A stretch of 64,000 nt of DNA from Anaerolineae bacterium (lineage in GTDB: Bacteria; Chloroflexota; Anaerolineae; Promineifilales; Promineifilaceae): the NCBI GenBank assembly GCA_030425205.1, contig JAUIAP010000019.1:1-64000 (forward strand), given 5' to 3'. Below the pieces are notes generated by a model, which saw nothing but the letters and a program-made list of their open reading frames with translations, searched no databases and had not been told where the DNA came from. Positions 15,130 to 24,355 of this stretch are shown here, one piece after another; position 1 is the first letter of the stretch, and every line of letters begins with the position of its first letter. The position numbers and the translations under genes were made by a program.

Positions 15130-17070
15130 ATGAGTCAGAACGTGACACAAAAGTTAATAGCGAGCCATCTCGTTTCAGGCAAGATGGAGATAGGCGCAGA
15201 AATCGGCCTTAAAATTGACCAGACGTTGACGCAGGACGCAACCGGCACGCTGGTTATGCTCCAATTTGAGGCGATGGGCCTACCCCGCGTTAAAACGGAG
15301 CTTTCCGCCCAATACATTGACCACAATCTCATTCAAGCCGACTTCCGCAATCCAGACGACCACCTCTTTTTACGCAGTGCCTGTCAGAAGTACGGTGTTT
15401 GGTACAGTCGCCCGGGCAACGGCGTTAGCCACCCCGTCCACATGGAGCGGTTTGGCATACCCGGAAAAACGCTGGTCGGCTCAGATAGTCACACCCCAGC
15501 GGCTGGATCATTAGGGATGTTAGCTTTGGGCGCGGGTGGTCTTGAGGTCGCATTGGCGATGGCGGGTGAACCGCTTTACTTGCAAATGCCCCAGATTATG
15601 GGGGTGCGGCTGATCAACAAGCTGCCCGATTGGGTCAGTGCCAAAGATGTCGTGTTGGAAATGCTGCGCCGCTTCGATGTAGATGGGGGTCGTAACAAGA
15701 TCATCGAGTATTTTGGACCGGGTCTCGACACGCTGACGGCGATGGATCGACACGTGATCGCCAATATGGGGACTGAATTGGGGGCGACAACCACTGTTTT
15801 CCCTTCTGACGAAGCCGTTTACACCTTTTTGAAGCAGCAGGGACGAGCGGATGATTGGGTAGAGCTAAAAGCAGATGAGGGCGCAACTTACGATCTCGTT
15901 GAGGAGATTGATTTGGCGCAGGTCGTCCCGCTCATCGCTAAACCGAGCAGCCCCGGCAATGTCGTCCCCGTGCGTGAGGTGGAAGGCAATGAGATTTACC
16001 AAGTTTACATCGGCTCATCAGCCAATCCCGGATTGCGTGATTTTGCCATCCCCGCGATGGTGGTCGCTGGCCGACAAGCACATGACCGCATTTCCTTTGA
16101 TGTCAATCCAACATCACGCCAGATTTTGGAAAATTTGGCTGAGACGGGGCTGTTAGCCGATCTCGTTCGTGCTGGGGCGCGGATTCATCAGGCTGGGTGC
16201 AATGGCTGCATTGGCATGGGGCAAGCACCCGCGACGGGGCGCATCAGCTTACGCACCGTACCGCGTAACTTCGCGGGGCGTTCTGGCACAAAAGAGGATG
16301 CCGTCTATTTGTGCAGTCCAGAAACGGCGGTCGCCTCTGCGCTCAGCGGCAAAATCACCGATCCCCGCGACTTGGATATGCCCTATCCGCACTTTGCAGA
16401 GCCAGACGAGATCAAGATCAATCAGGCAATGCTGATGCCACCCCTGCCAGAGAGCAAACATATCAAGCTGGAAAAAGGGCCAAATATCAAACCTTTGCCG
16501 CTGTTTGACCCGTTGCCTGACAATTTAGAAGGCAAAGCGTTAATCGTCGTTGGGGATGATGTTTCGACAGATGCAATCATGCCTGCTGGTGCCAAGATAT
16601 TACCGTACCGCAGCAACATCCCCGAAATCAGCAAATTTGTGTTCACCCAACTGGACGAAGATTACAGCAGCCGCGCATGGGCGCATCAAGCGCAAGGGCA
16701 TTTTGTGGTCGCGGGTGAGAATTATGGACAGGGGTCTAGTCGTGAACATGCGGCGATAGCCCCGCGTTATTTAGGCTTGCGGGCGGTTATCGCCAAGAGC
16801 TTTGCCCGTATTCACTGGCAAAACCTGATCAACTTTGGCGTTGTACCGCTAACGTTTGTGGATTCGGCCGATTACATCCACATCCTCGAAGGCGACATCT
16901 TAGCATTGCCAGATGTTGTTCAGGCGATTCGCAGCGGCAAGCAAGTCGAACTAATCAATCAGACCAAAGGCGAAACCTATCGCGTTGAACACGCGCTATC
17001 TGATCGACAGGTAGAAATATTGCTGGCGGGCGGACAAATCAATTTGTTCCGTAAACGGTTGGCGATTTAA
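15130..17070 (+). CDS. Aconitate hydratase, short (about 650-residue) type
   Basis: 646 residues, the length of the compact bacterial aconitases rather than the 890-residue AcnA. The catalytic domains hold GSDSHTPAAG (118-126) and the cluster segment GCNGCIGMGQ (C357 and C360). The swivel domain holds DDVSTDAIMPAG and YGQGSSREHA. It should isomerise citrate and isocitrate through a 4Fe-4S cluster in the citric acid cycle. The position normally occupied by the third cluster cysteine in IGSCTN reads IGSSAN (S296-S297), so this ligand is not seen; whether that is usual for the short type I cannot say from memory. GGAGG precedes the ATG. The stop codon abuts a foreign gene fragment at 17071. Confidence 0.88.
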   Translation: MSQNVTQKLIASHLVSGKMEIGAEIGLKIDQTLTQDATGTLVMLQFEAMGLPRVKTELSAQYIDHNLIQADFRNPDDHLFLRSACQKYGVWYSRPGNGVSHPVHMERFGIPGKTLVGSDSHTPAAGSLGMLALGAGGLEVALAMAGEPLYLQMPQIMGVRLINKLPDWVSAKDVVLEMLRRFDVDGGRNKIIEYFGPGLDTLTAMDRHVIANMGTELGATTTVFPSDEAVYTFLKQQGRADDWVELKADEGATYDLVEEIDLAQVVPLIAKPSSPGNVVPVREVEGNEIYQVYIGSSANPGLRDFAIPAMVVAGRQAHDRISFDVNPTSRQILENLAETGLLADLVRAGARIHQAGCNGCIGMGQAPATGRISLRTVPRNFAGRSGTKEDAVYLCSPETAVASALSGKITDPRDLDMPYPHFAEPDEIKINQAMLMPPLPESKHIKLEKGPNIKPLPLFDPLPDNLEGKALIVVGDDVSTDAIMPAGAKILPYRSNIPEISKFVFTQLDEDYSSRAWAHQAQGHFVVAGENYGQGSSREHAAIAPRYLGLRAVIAKSFARIHWQNLINFGVVPLTFVDSADYIHILEGDILALPDVVQAIRSGKQVELINQTKGETYRVEHALSDRQVEILLAGGQINLFRKRLAI

Positions 17071-17246
17071 CTATTTAGTATCGAGTTGGGAGGTGATGCT
17101 TACATTCCAACTGATATTATCCGTGGCTATGATCCCACTGAAAACCAGCTGATTCTAGGGGTAACGCTAAGAGAGAACAATAAAAGGCTTGGAATCAGTC
17201 ATCGTTATTTGTGGCCCATGACAAGGTAACAATAGAAGCCCTTTAG
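17071..17246 (+). pseudogene. Fragment of the PRC-barrel-like gene found intact at 29642-30019
   Basis: Starting with the first base after the aconitase stop codon, the sequence matches the C-terminal half of the gene at 29642-30019: LFSIELGGDAYIPTD is readable in frame, and nucleotide similarity continues to the end of the gene with a small deletion that shifts the frame after VTLREN. There is no start codon. It is a relic of a duplicated segment whose junction lies exactly at 17070/17071. Confidence 0.8.
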
Positions 17247-17266
17247 GAACCCGAGGAGTTGACAGT

Positions 17267-17302
17267 GCGTGGTGCGTAACCAGAGGTGGTTACGCACCAC
17301 GT
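17267..17302. terminator. Long hairpin between convergent genes
   Basis: A stem of at least 14 bp (GTGGTGCGTAACCA at 17269-17282 pairs with 17287-17300) with a GAGG loop. It lies between the end of the aconitase region and the convergent glutamate-synthase-like gene. It lacks a long U-run, so it may act as a bidirectional stop or an intergenic repeat; the core CGTAACCAGAGGT recurs in the hairpin at 63519-63556. Confidence 0.5.
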
Positions 17303-17324
17303 TGTTTCCATTCAAACTCGTTTT

Positions 17325-18926
17325 TTAGGAGCCATCACCCACAACATGCGCGAATGTTTCGGCCGAGGCCGCCTGACACGCCCGTGCAAATGAGGGCGGC
17401 AAATTCTCGTCATCCAGCAGTTCTCCCTCCTTCAAGTAATGGTAAATTTCGCCATAATGCTGGACATCCGTCGCTGAAACGCGCCGCATCACATGCCAGG
17501 GTTTTAAGTTGTCAGGGTTGTCCAGCCCCATTGCACCCATCATATTGCTCAAACTTTCGACCGTTTCGCGCTGGTAGCTGGCCACGCGCTCACTTTTATT
17601 AGCGACGACCAGCCCCGCAGTCAATTGCGGATCGTGCGTTGTGATACCGACAGGGCAGGTATTGGTGTTACATTTCAACGCCTGTATACAGCCCAATGCC
17701 ATCATCATGGCTCGCGCTGAATGACAGATATCTGCCCCCAACGCCAACCGCTTTAACAGATTAAATCCCGAAGAAACTTTGCCAGTGGCAATGACCGTAA
17801 TATGTTGGCGCAGACCGTAACCAACCAATGAGTTGTGTACAAAAATTAGCCCTTCAAACAGCGGCGTTCCCACATGGTTGGAAAATTCGAGCGGTGCAGC
17901 ACCCGTACCACCTTCGCCCCCATCTACCGTAATAAAATCAGGCATGATGCCCGTTTTGACCATCGCTTTGCAAATCGCCAAGAAATCGCGGCGTTTCCCA
18001 ATGCACAATTTGATCCCCACGGGTTTGCCACCAGACAGATCACGCAGATGTTTGATAAATTCCAACATACCGATTGGGGTTGAAAAGGTCGCATGTCCTG
18101 GTGGAGAAAGTACCGTCTTGCCGATTTCAACGTTGCGAATCGCGGCGATTTCAGCTGTCACTTTACTGCCGGGCAACATGCCCCCATGTCCCGGTTTTGC
18201 CCCTTGAGACAATTTTAATTCGATCATTTTGACTTGGGGATGGCTGGCATTCTGCGCATACAATTCAGGTGAGAATTCACCTTCCCATGTGCGACAGCCA
18301 AAATAGCCCGTGCCGATCTGCCAAATGATGTCCGCGCCTCCTTCTAAATGATAAGGACTGAGACCACCTTCCCCTGTGTTATGGGCGAAATTACCCATTT
18401 TTGCACCGCTGCTCAACGCCAATATCGCTTCTTTGCTCAGTGAGCCATAGCTCATCGCAGAGATGTTGAGGATACTAGACGAGTACGGTTGTTTACAGTC
18501 TGGACCGCCGATGGTGCGCCGTAAATCGGCCGATTCAAAATGGATTGGACTCAGCGAATGACCGACCCATTCATATCCCACGGCGTAGACATCCTCCTTT
18601 GTCCCAAACGGGATAGTGTCGCGCACTTTTTTGGCGCGTTGATAGATCAACGAGCGTGTGTCACGGTCAAACGGCACCCCTTCAATGTCACTTTCAACAA
18701 AGTACTGGTACATTTCGGGACGAATCGCTTCAAACATGTAGCGAAAGTGGGCGATAACAGGAAAATTACGCAAGAGCGTTCGCTTCGTCTGCATCATGTC
18801 ACTGATGCCGATTGCCGCCACTGGCAATAACACGATTAACGTCCAGCGCAACGGCGGTAACACCGTAAATGCCAAAATTGCGATCACAACAACCATTGCG
18901 AGAAAACCATAAAATATTCGGCGCAT
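17325..18926 (-). CDS. FMN-binding glutamate-synthase-like protein with N-terminal membrane helices
   Basis: 533 residues from the ATG at 18926, which has AAGGAG at the right distance. Two hydrophobic helices (about 4-20 and 24-42) anchor it to the membrane. A glutamate-synthase catalytic domain follows, with the FMN barrel (TVDGGEGGTGAAPLEF, about 355-370) and the 3Fe-4S segment CIQALKCNTNTCPVG. It has no amidotransferase domain and no GltD partner nearby, so it is not a standard GOGAT. Stand-alone members of this family are common, and their reaction is not settled. Transcription is predicted from a dyad promoter (18999-19042) with a 66-nt leader. A deleted copy lies at 12129-12539. Confidence 0.88.
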   Translation of the reverse strand: MRRIFYGFLAMVVVIAILAFTVLPPLRWTLIVLLPVAAIGISDMMQTKRTLLRNFPVIAHFRYMFEAIRPEMYQYFVESDIEGVPFDRDTRSLIYQRAKKVRDTIPFGTKEDVYAVGYEWVGHSLSPIHFESADLRRTIGGPDCKQPYSSSILNISAMSYGSLSKEAILALSSGAKMGNFAHNTGEGGLSPYHLEGGADIIWQIGTGYFGCRTWEGEFSPELYAQNASHPQVKMIELKLSQGAKPGHGGMLPGSKVTAEIAAIRNVEIGKTVLSPPGHATFSTPIGMLEFIKHLRDLSGGKPVGIKLCIGKRRDFLAICKAMVKTGIMPDFITVDGGEGGTGAAPLEFSNHVGTPLFEGLIFVHNSLVGYGLRQHITVIATGKVSSGFNLLKRLALGADICHSARAMMMALGCIQALKCNTNTCPVGITTHDPQLTAGLVVANKSERVASYQRETVESLSNMMGAMGLDNPDNLKPWHVMRRVSATDVQHYGEIYHYLKEGELLDDENLPPSFARACQAASAETFAHVVGDGS

Positions 18927-18998
18927 TGCAAACTCCTTGGAGGTTTGTTTTCTACATTTATGCTTATGATGCCGCACTTGGGGTGAGGCGATGGAGGG

Positions 18999-19076
18999 AG
19001 TATAAGGGAATCGGCCGATCTCCCCCTCATCCAAACCGATGAACTGCGGAATGCACTATTTCATCCGTTTGGATGA
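18999..19076 (-). promoter_or_regulatory. Dyad promoter (two dyads) of the glutamate-synthase-like gene
   Basis: Minus strand: dyad TCATCGGTTTGGATGA (19042-19027), eight bases, TCGGCCGA (19018-19011), six bases, TATACT (19004-18999). A second dyad (19076-19061) lies 34 bp further upstream. Homology to the locus at 12.6 kb ends just beyond the second dyad. Confidence 0.7.
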
Positions 19077-19263
19077 ATCGCAATGCTCAACTTAGGGACT
19101 GTTCTCGTTTGTTAAAAATGTCGAAGATTTGCAAGCTGATTTAGCACAAGCGTGGCGTATTTTTGGCTGAAATATGAGGATCACTTCCATTGCGTTCAAG
19201 AAAGTATTGAGCAAACGTTGTCCAGAATGTCATTAAGATCGCTACGTTTCTTAATCTAGCACG

Positions 19264-19467
19264 ATGAAACAAGCAATTGTTGATTTCATACAGGATGAGC
19301 AGGGCGACTGGGTTGCGCGGCTGGCGTGCCGTCACAAACAGCATGTGCGTCACAATCCGCCGCTGACGAACCGTGAATGGGTTTTGACGGCGGCAGGGCG
19401 CAGTCGCTTTATTGGATTTGAACTCGCGTGTAAGAAGTGCGTCGAAGGTGCGCCCAACGATTATTAG
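19264..19467 (+). CDS. DUF3565 family protein
   Basis: 67 residues matching DUF3565 over its whole length: FIQDEQGDWVARLACRHKQH, HVRHNPPLTNREWVL and a C-terminal CKKC motif. Cys and His residues (CRHKQH, CKKC) suggest a small metal-binding, probably zinc, protein. The family is widespread and often sits near respiratory or stress genes, but no function is established. The ATG at 19264 has no clear ribosome binding site. It is a lone plus-strand gene between the glutamate-synthase-like promoter and the end of the hut operon. Confidence 0.85.
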   Translation: MKQAIVDFIQDEQGDWVARLACRHKQHVRHNPPLTNREWVLTAAGRSRFIGFELACKKCVEGAPNDY

Positions 19468-19512
19468 CCCCGCACGTATTTACCAATACGCCCTACAAAC
19501 GCATTATGGTAG

Positions 19513-20745
19513 TTATGCGAGTAAACGGTTCACCACAGTAACATACTCACGAGAAATTTCTTGCGCGTCAGCGTGTTGACCGTCGCTTACGATCTTCTGT
19601 CCATTCACAGATACCTCACGAACGGCGCGGGGTGTTGCATTGAAGATCACGCCATCGACGAGATGTGTATTGGGGAGGCCAATCAGCGATAGATCATGCG
19701 CGTCTAGTAAAACATGATCTTGCTGCCAGCGGGATTCAAGCCCACTGGCGGCATAGCCCAGTCGTGTTCCTGCATCGAGCAGAAAGTCAGCGTTGCCAAC
19801 AACGGTGCGTGCCTCATGTTGGGAGCGTGCATCGAGTTCGATGGCGCGGATTTCCTCAAACGCATTTTCGCCGCAATGACTATCGACACCGACACACAGC
19901 TTTGCGCCCGCATTGACAAGCTCGACTGTTGGCGGGAGGCCATCACCGAGATCGCGTTCGGTCGTGCGGCAGAGGTTGACGAAGCAGTTGTGATTGCCGA
20001 GATGTTGGATTTCGGCCGATTCTAGATGCGTCGCATGAACACCCACAAAGCGTTCGCTCAAAATCCCATTGTCTGCCAAAAGCTGGATCGGTGTCACTCG
20101 ATGTTCGGCAACACACTCCTCTAGCTCACGTCGTTGCTCGCAAACGTGCATGTGAAACGGCATCTCCCGCGCATCCGCCCACGCCGCGAGTTCACGATTT
20201 GCCTCAATTGGAACGGCTCGTATGCTGTGCGCCGCCAACGCGATGGACACCAACGGATCATCGGCATAGCGCGATTGCAATGTTTCAACATCTTGTAAAA
20301 CTAACTCAACCGACGGATCAGAAAAATGTCGTTGCGCGGCTGTTAGCTCCTGCTCAAAACCGCCGCGCATATAAGCAGTACGAATCAGACAAATGCGGAT
20401 GCCGACATCTTTAGCAGCACGAATCACCGCATCAGCAAGCTCGGTGCGGTTGTCATAGGGTGTGCCGTTGGGCTGATGGTGAACGTAATGAAATTCGCCA
20501 ACTAGCGTCACGCCTGACATCGCCAATTCGAGATAGGCCAGACGCGCAATTGCGTATATCGAATCGGGGTCGAGCCGTTCTGCCAAACGATACATCACGC
20601 CACGCCACGACCAAAATGAGCCAGCGTGTTCGCTTTTGCGCTGAGTCAAGCCGCGCATGGCGCGTTGGAAAGCGTGGGAGTGGACGGTGGCGAGACCGGG
20701 AAGAATGAGATGATTTCCGCTGCGTGTGATTTTTGGGTAAGCCAT
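19513..20745 (-). CDS. hutF: Formimidoylglutamate deiminase
   Basis: 410 residues, amidohydrolase fold. Metal ligands are visible in HSHAFQRAM near the N-terminus, HMHVCEQ in the middle, HATHLE and then GVDSHCGEN. HutF converts N-formimino-glutamate to N-formyl-glutamate plus ammonia, the branch of histidine breakdown that then needs HutG. The ATG at 20745 (MAYPKITRSG) is chosen, 14 bases after the hutI stop; a TTG overlapping that stop would add six residues. The N-terminal beta-sandwich part typical of the family is shortened. It is the last gene of the hut operon. No hutG follows within the window. Confidence 0.9.
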   Translation of the reverse strand: MAYPKITRSGNHLILPGLATVHSHAFQRAMRGLTQRKSEHAGSFWSWRGVMYRLAERLDPDSIYAIARLAYLELAMSGVTLVGEFHYVHHQPNGTPYDNRTELADAVIRAAKDVGIRICLIRTAYMRGGFEQELTAAQRHFSDPSVELVLQDVETLQSRYADDPLVSIALAAHSIRAVPIEANRELAAWADAREMPFHMHVCEQRRELEECVAEHRVTPIQLLADNGILSERFVGVHATHLESAEIQHLGNHNCFVNLCRTTERDLGDGLPPTVELVNAGAKLCVGVDSHCGENAFEEIRAIELDARSQHEARTVVGNADFLLDAGTRLGYAASGLESRWQQDHVLLDAHDLSLIGLPNTHLVDGVIFNATPRAVREVSVNGQKIVSDGQHADAQEISREYVTVVNRLLA

Positions 20746-20759
20746 AGAAGAAAATCGCC

Positions 20760-22043
20760 TCAATCGTCAGATCGGCCGAAAAGAATATCCCCTCTGATGA
20801 GTGTTTCGATGGAGTCGTTGCCGAGCAGGTAGGAGAGGTTGCGATAGTCGGGGGAGTTGAGGAGGATGAGATCGGCCGATTTCCCCACTTCAATCGACCC
20901 AACCTGATCGCCCAAGCCAAGCGCGTGCGCTGCGTTGATGGTCGCCGCGTTGAGGGCTTCAGTGGGTGTCAGACGCATGTAGCGGCACGCAATCGCCATG
21001 GTTAGCAACATCGAAAAGCAGGGAGCGGAGCCGGGATTCATGTCAGTGGCGAGTGCGACGGCGGCTCCCGCATCGATCAGGGCGCGACCGTCGGCAAACG
21101 TCGTCAGCCCCAGATTGAAGTTGACGACAGGCATTAGGACGGCAATGGTGTCAGACGCGGCGAGTTTAGGGATGTCGGCGGGGACGGTCGCTTCTAGATG
21201 ATCGGCCGAAATTGCCCCCAGCGCAATCGCCATCTCCAACCCGCCCAAGCTGTTAAACTGGTCAACGTGAATTTTCGCCTGCATTCCCGCCGCGATTCCC
21301 GCCTCCAAAATACGGCGCGACTGCTCAACGTCAAAAGCGTGATCCTCACAAAACACGTCGATGAAAAACGGCGTGCCTTGCGCCGCAAAACGACTCTGCG
21401 CGTACCATTCCCAAACGGCGGGAATCATCTCTGTGATGACGAGATCGACGTAGCTTGTGGGATCGTCTTTGTATTCAGGCGGGAGCGTATGTGCGCCGAG
21501 AAAGGTCGGGACGAAGCGGCACGTCTGGATTTCGTCGAGCCGCTCGATGGCGTGCAGCATTTTTAGCTCGCTCGCCACGTCTAGGCCGTAACCCGTTTTG
21601 ACCTCTATCGTCGTGCTGCCAAGCTGCGTCATCATGTTGGCGCGGTGGGCTGCGCTCATGAGCAGTTCATCGGGTGAGGCGGTGCGCGTGTCGCGCATCG
21701 TGCTGACGATTCCGCCGCCTGCCGCCATGATCTCCATGTAGCTCGCGCCCGCGAGCCGCATCTCGAACTCATGGGCGCGGTCGCCACCGTAGACTATGTG
21801 GGTGTGGCAATCGACAAAGGCGGGGATGACGGCATTGCCGCGTGCGTTGAGGATGTACGGTGATTGGTAGGTGGCGAGGATTTCGGCCGAATCTCCCACC
21901 GCCACAATCTTCTCATCCGCAATCGCAATCGCCGCATCGGTCAGCGTGCCGAGATCGCGCAGGGCATCGCCGCGTTTGGGCGTGGGACTGGCGCAGGTGT
22001 GTAATCGGCCGATGTTGTAAACGATGAGGTCAGCGTTTTTCAT
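20760..22043 (-). CDS. hutI: Imidazolonepropionase
   Basis: 427 residues. It opens the ring of 4-imidazolone-5-propionate to N-formimino-glutamate. Seen in sequence: the metal-binding FVDCHTHIVYGGDRAHEFEMR near residues 75-95, KTGYGLD, KIHVDQFNSLGG, the H of ISADHLE and TDMNPGSAPCFSM near the C-terminus, all as expected for HutI. It starts two bases after the Rieske gene stop and is followed directly by hutF, so it is tightly packed in the operon. It contains five TCGGCCGA sites, the densest cluster in a gene of this window. Confidence 0.95.
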   Translation of the reverse strand: MKNADLIVYNIGRLHTCASPTPKRGDALRDLGTLTDAAIAIADEKIVAVGDSAEILATYQSPYILNARGNAVIPAFVDCHTHIVYGGDRAHEFEMRLAGASYMEIMAAGGGIVSTMRDTRTASPDELLMSAAHRANMMTQLGSTTIEVKTGYGLDVASELKMLHAIERLDEIQTCRFVPTFLGAHTLPPEYKDDPTSYVDLVITEMIPAVWEWYAQSRFAAQGTPFFIDVFCEDHAFDVEQSRRILEAGIAAGMQAKIHVDQFNSLGGLEMAIALGAISADHLEATVPADIPKLAASDTIAVLMPVVNFNLGLTTFADGRALIDAGAAVALATDMNPGSAPCFSMLLTMAIACRYMRLTPTEALNAATINAAHALGLGDQVGSIEVGKSADLILLNSPDYRNLSYLLGNDSIETLIRGDILFGRSDD

Positions 22044-22045
22044 GG

Positions 22046-23059
22046 TTACTCCGCAACGTCGAGATAGTGATAGTAGTCCAATCCCTGCTGCATCATGGCG
22101 CGGCGGTAGTTGATGGCAACCGCATCAAATTTGAGGTGCAGTTCGTCGGCAAGGTCAAACGGCACTTGTTCAGGACGTTGCGATTCGACGATCACTTTGT
22201 CTTGTCCAAAGATGGTGTCTTCAAAGTTTTGTAGGAAGGAGTCTGGTTGGTCGAGGTCGTAATTTCGGCCGATAATGCAATATCCCTTACACTTGTTCTC
22301 GCTAATCGGCTGCCCGACATAAAAATAAACCATCCCCGCCTGACCGCCCCAGCCCAAGCGCAACACAATCGAATAGGGCAGATGCAGTTCATAGCGGCTG
22401 CGACGTTCTGGCTTCAACACCTCTTCATTGGCAAAAACGGGGAAATCGTCTGTATTTGGTGCTTCGGGTCGCACAACGCTGTAATGCAGCACGTTGTCGC
22501 GGATTTCGACGGTGTATTTGGGGACAATCGGCCGTTCTGGGTCACCCAGCAAGCCCGGATGCACCCACGGGAAATGTCCGAAATCGGTAAAGTTCTCAAC
22601 CTGCCGTGACGCATCGCTTTTCCATTCATATGGCCCCGTTTCAACCATCTTCCAACTGCCATCCTCAAATTCAGGAATCTCTGGCAAATCATAAATCGGC
22701 TCATCCAGCGCAACCCAAATCAGACCGTAACGCTCCTGACAGCGGTATTTCACCGTGCGAGCTTTTGTTGGGATTGACAATCCTTCTTTCTGCGGAATCT
22801 TGACACACGCGCCGCTTTCATCGTAGTGCCAAGCATGGTAGGGGCAAACGAGGCAATCATCGTTGATCCAGCCAAGCGAAAGGGCGGTTCCGCGATGGAT
22901 GCACAAATCGCGCATCGCGTGAGCGTTGCCATCGGCCGTGCGCCAGATAACGAGGTGTTCATCGAGTAATTTTGTCCCATGCGGTTTATCCGCAACCACC
23001 TCCCGTGCATATGCGACGGGATGCCAACAGTTAAATAATTTTTCTGCAAATTTTGACAT
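22046..23059 (-). CDS. Rieske non-haem iron oxygenase, VanA-like, inside the hut operon
   Basis: 337 residues. The N-terminal Rieske domain binds a 2Fe-2S cluster through C53/H55 (CIHRG) and C72/H75 (CPYHAW). The C-terminal domain has the mononuclear iron site: N156, D159, H162 and H167 in ENFTDFGHFPWVHP. The length and order match the vanillate O-demethylase / N-demethylase branch of single-component oxygenases, which remove methyl groups or hydroxylate aromatic rings with electrons from a separate reductase; no reductase gene is seen here. It lies 31 bases after the P450 gene and two bases before hutI. Lying between hutH and hutI genes, it could feed a methylated or modified histidine into the pathway; that is inference. 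Confidence 0.88.
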   Translation of the reverse strand: MSKFAEKLFNCWHPVAYAREVVADKPHGTKLLDEHLVIWRTADGNAHAMRDLCIHRGTALSLGWINDDCLVCPYHAWHYDESGACVKIPQKEGLSIPTKARTVKYRCQERYGLIWVALDEPIYDLPEIPEFEDGSWKMVETGPYEWKSDASRQVENFTDFGHFPWVHPGLLGDPERPIVPKYTVEIRDNVLHYSVVRPEAPNTDDFPVFANEEVLKPERRSRYELHLPYSIVLRLGWGGQAGMVYFYVGQPISENKCKGYCIIGRNYDLDQPDSFLQNFEDTIFGQDKVIVESQRPEQVPFDLADELHLKFDAVAINYRRAMMQQGLDYYHYLDVAE

Positions 23060-23090
23060 TTTTTAATCCTTATTCTGTGCGATATAACGT

Positions 23091-24344
23091 TTACGATTGC
23101 GCTATGCCGTCCCACACAACGTCAAGTTGGGTCGGCCCTCGAAATGAGATATTGCGCGTATAGTTGAGCGACTGCTCAGGCAGCAACCGTAATGACGGCA
23201 ACAGGCGCGTCATCTCTTCAAACAGCACCTTCATCTCTAGTCGTGCCAGCGGTGCGCCGACACAGTAATGAATGCCATAGCCCAAGGCGAGATGCTCTTT
23301 GAGGTTTTTGCGCGTCACATCAATTTGGTCGGGTTGGGGGAAAATCGTCGCGTCCCGATTGGCAGCGTTGAGCATTAGCAGCAAGTTTGCCCCTTTAGGA
23401 ATCTCGACATCGTCAATGATCACATCTTTATCAACATAGCGTCGCCATGTACAAACAGATGGGTCATAACGCATCATCTCTTCAACTGCGTTTGGGATCA
23501 GATTGGGCTGTTCGCACAACAATTCCCACTGAGCGCGGTCACTTAACCAGTGTAGCAAGCCGTTTGTGAGTTGTGCGGTGGTTGTTTCATGACCCGCAAC
23601 GAGCAACGTAATCATGCAGCTTGCGATTTCGTTCACGGTCAGAATCGCGTCATCCCCGTTCCGCATCCGAATGAGGTCACATGTGAGATCATCGGTGGGA
23701 TTTTCAATTTTGCGCTCAACGAGACCCACCACGTAATGCCAGAATGGAACCAATCCTTTGGTGCGCTCAATCTGTTCTGCTGGGGTAGGGCGACCATAGT
23801 ACAACTCGATGCGATTGTCTGACCAAGCCTTGACCTGCGGCACGTCTTCATCTGGCACGCCGAGAACGTGAAAAAGCACATGGGCGGGAAAATCATAGGT
23901 GAGGGCGGCGACAATATCAGCACGATTCCCCTCATCCATTAGCGCGCCGATGCGTTCCCGTGCCAACGCTCGAATTGCAGGTTCAAAGTGGCGCATCCGT
24001 CGCGGTAAAAACAGTTTGTTGACCAATTTGCGAATGCGTGTGTGATCAGGTGGCACATTGTTCGAGAGAACGGGGACAGGTGTGTAGTTGCCAGCGGCGA
24101 GCATTTGCTGCACTTCGGCCGAAAATGGCTCAATCGGCGTAATCGTATTCGCCGCCGTAAAAGTCTCATGATCCCGAAAAACTGCTTTTACATCTTCATG
24201 CCGCGTGATGATCCAGTAATCAATAGCGGCGTTGTAAAAAATCGGCTCCTCAGTCCGTGCTTGAGCCAAAAGCGGAAATGGATCGCGCAAGTCAAGCGGG
24301 TCAAATTGGTGGGAAACGGGGCAACCAACAGATTGAGCATTCAT
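23091..24344 (-). CDS. Cytochrome P450 inside the hut operon
   Basis: 417 residues, soluble bacterial class. The oxygen-binding I helix is AGHETT (250-255), the ExxR salt bridge is E289-R292, and the haem thiolate is C361 in LGYGIHYCVG; the first position of that signature is Leu instead of the usual Phe. P450s insert one oxygen atom into C-H bonds or dealkylate. No ferredoxin or reductase gene accompanies it. It sits 11 bases after hutH and ahead of the Rieske gene, so it is part of the histidine operon, which is not a textbook arrangement. The substrate is unknown; a link to modified histidine or an imidazole compound is a guess from position. Confidence 0.93.
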   Translation of the reverse strand: MNAQSVGCPVSHQFDPLDLRDPFPLLAQARTEEPIFYNAAIDYWIITRHEDVKAVFRDHETFTAANTITPIEPFSAEVQQMLAAGNYTPVPVLSNNVPPDHTRIRKLVNKLFLPRRMRHFEPAIRALARERIGALMDEGNRADIVAALTYDFPAHVLFHVLGVPDEDVPQVKAWSDNRIELYYGRPTPAEQIERTKGLVPFWHYVVGLVERKIENPTDDLTCDLIRMRNGDDAILTVNEIASCMITLLVAGHETTTAQLTNGLLHWLSDRAQWELLCEQPNLIPNAVEEMMRYDPSVCTWRRYVDKDVIIDDVEIPKGANLLLMLNAANRDATIFPQPDQIDVTRKNLKEHLALGYGIHYCVGAPLARLEMKVLFEEMTRLLPSLRLLPEQSLNYTRNISFRGPTQLDVVWDGIAQS

Positions 24345-24355
24345 GTTTTTAACCT

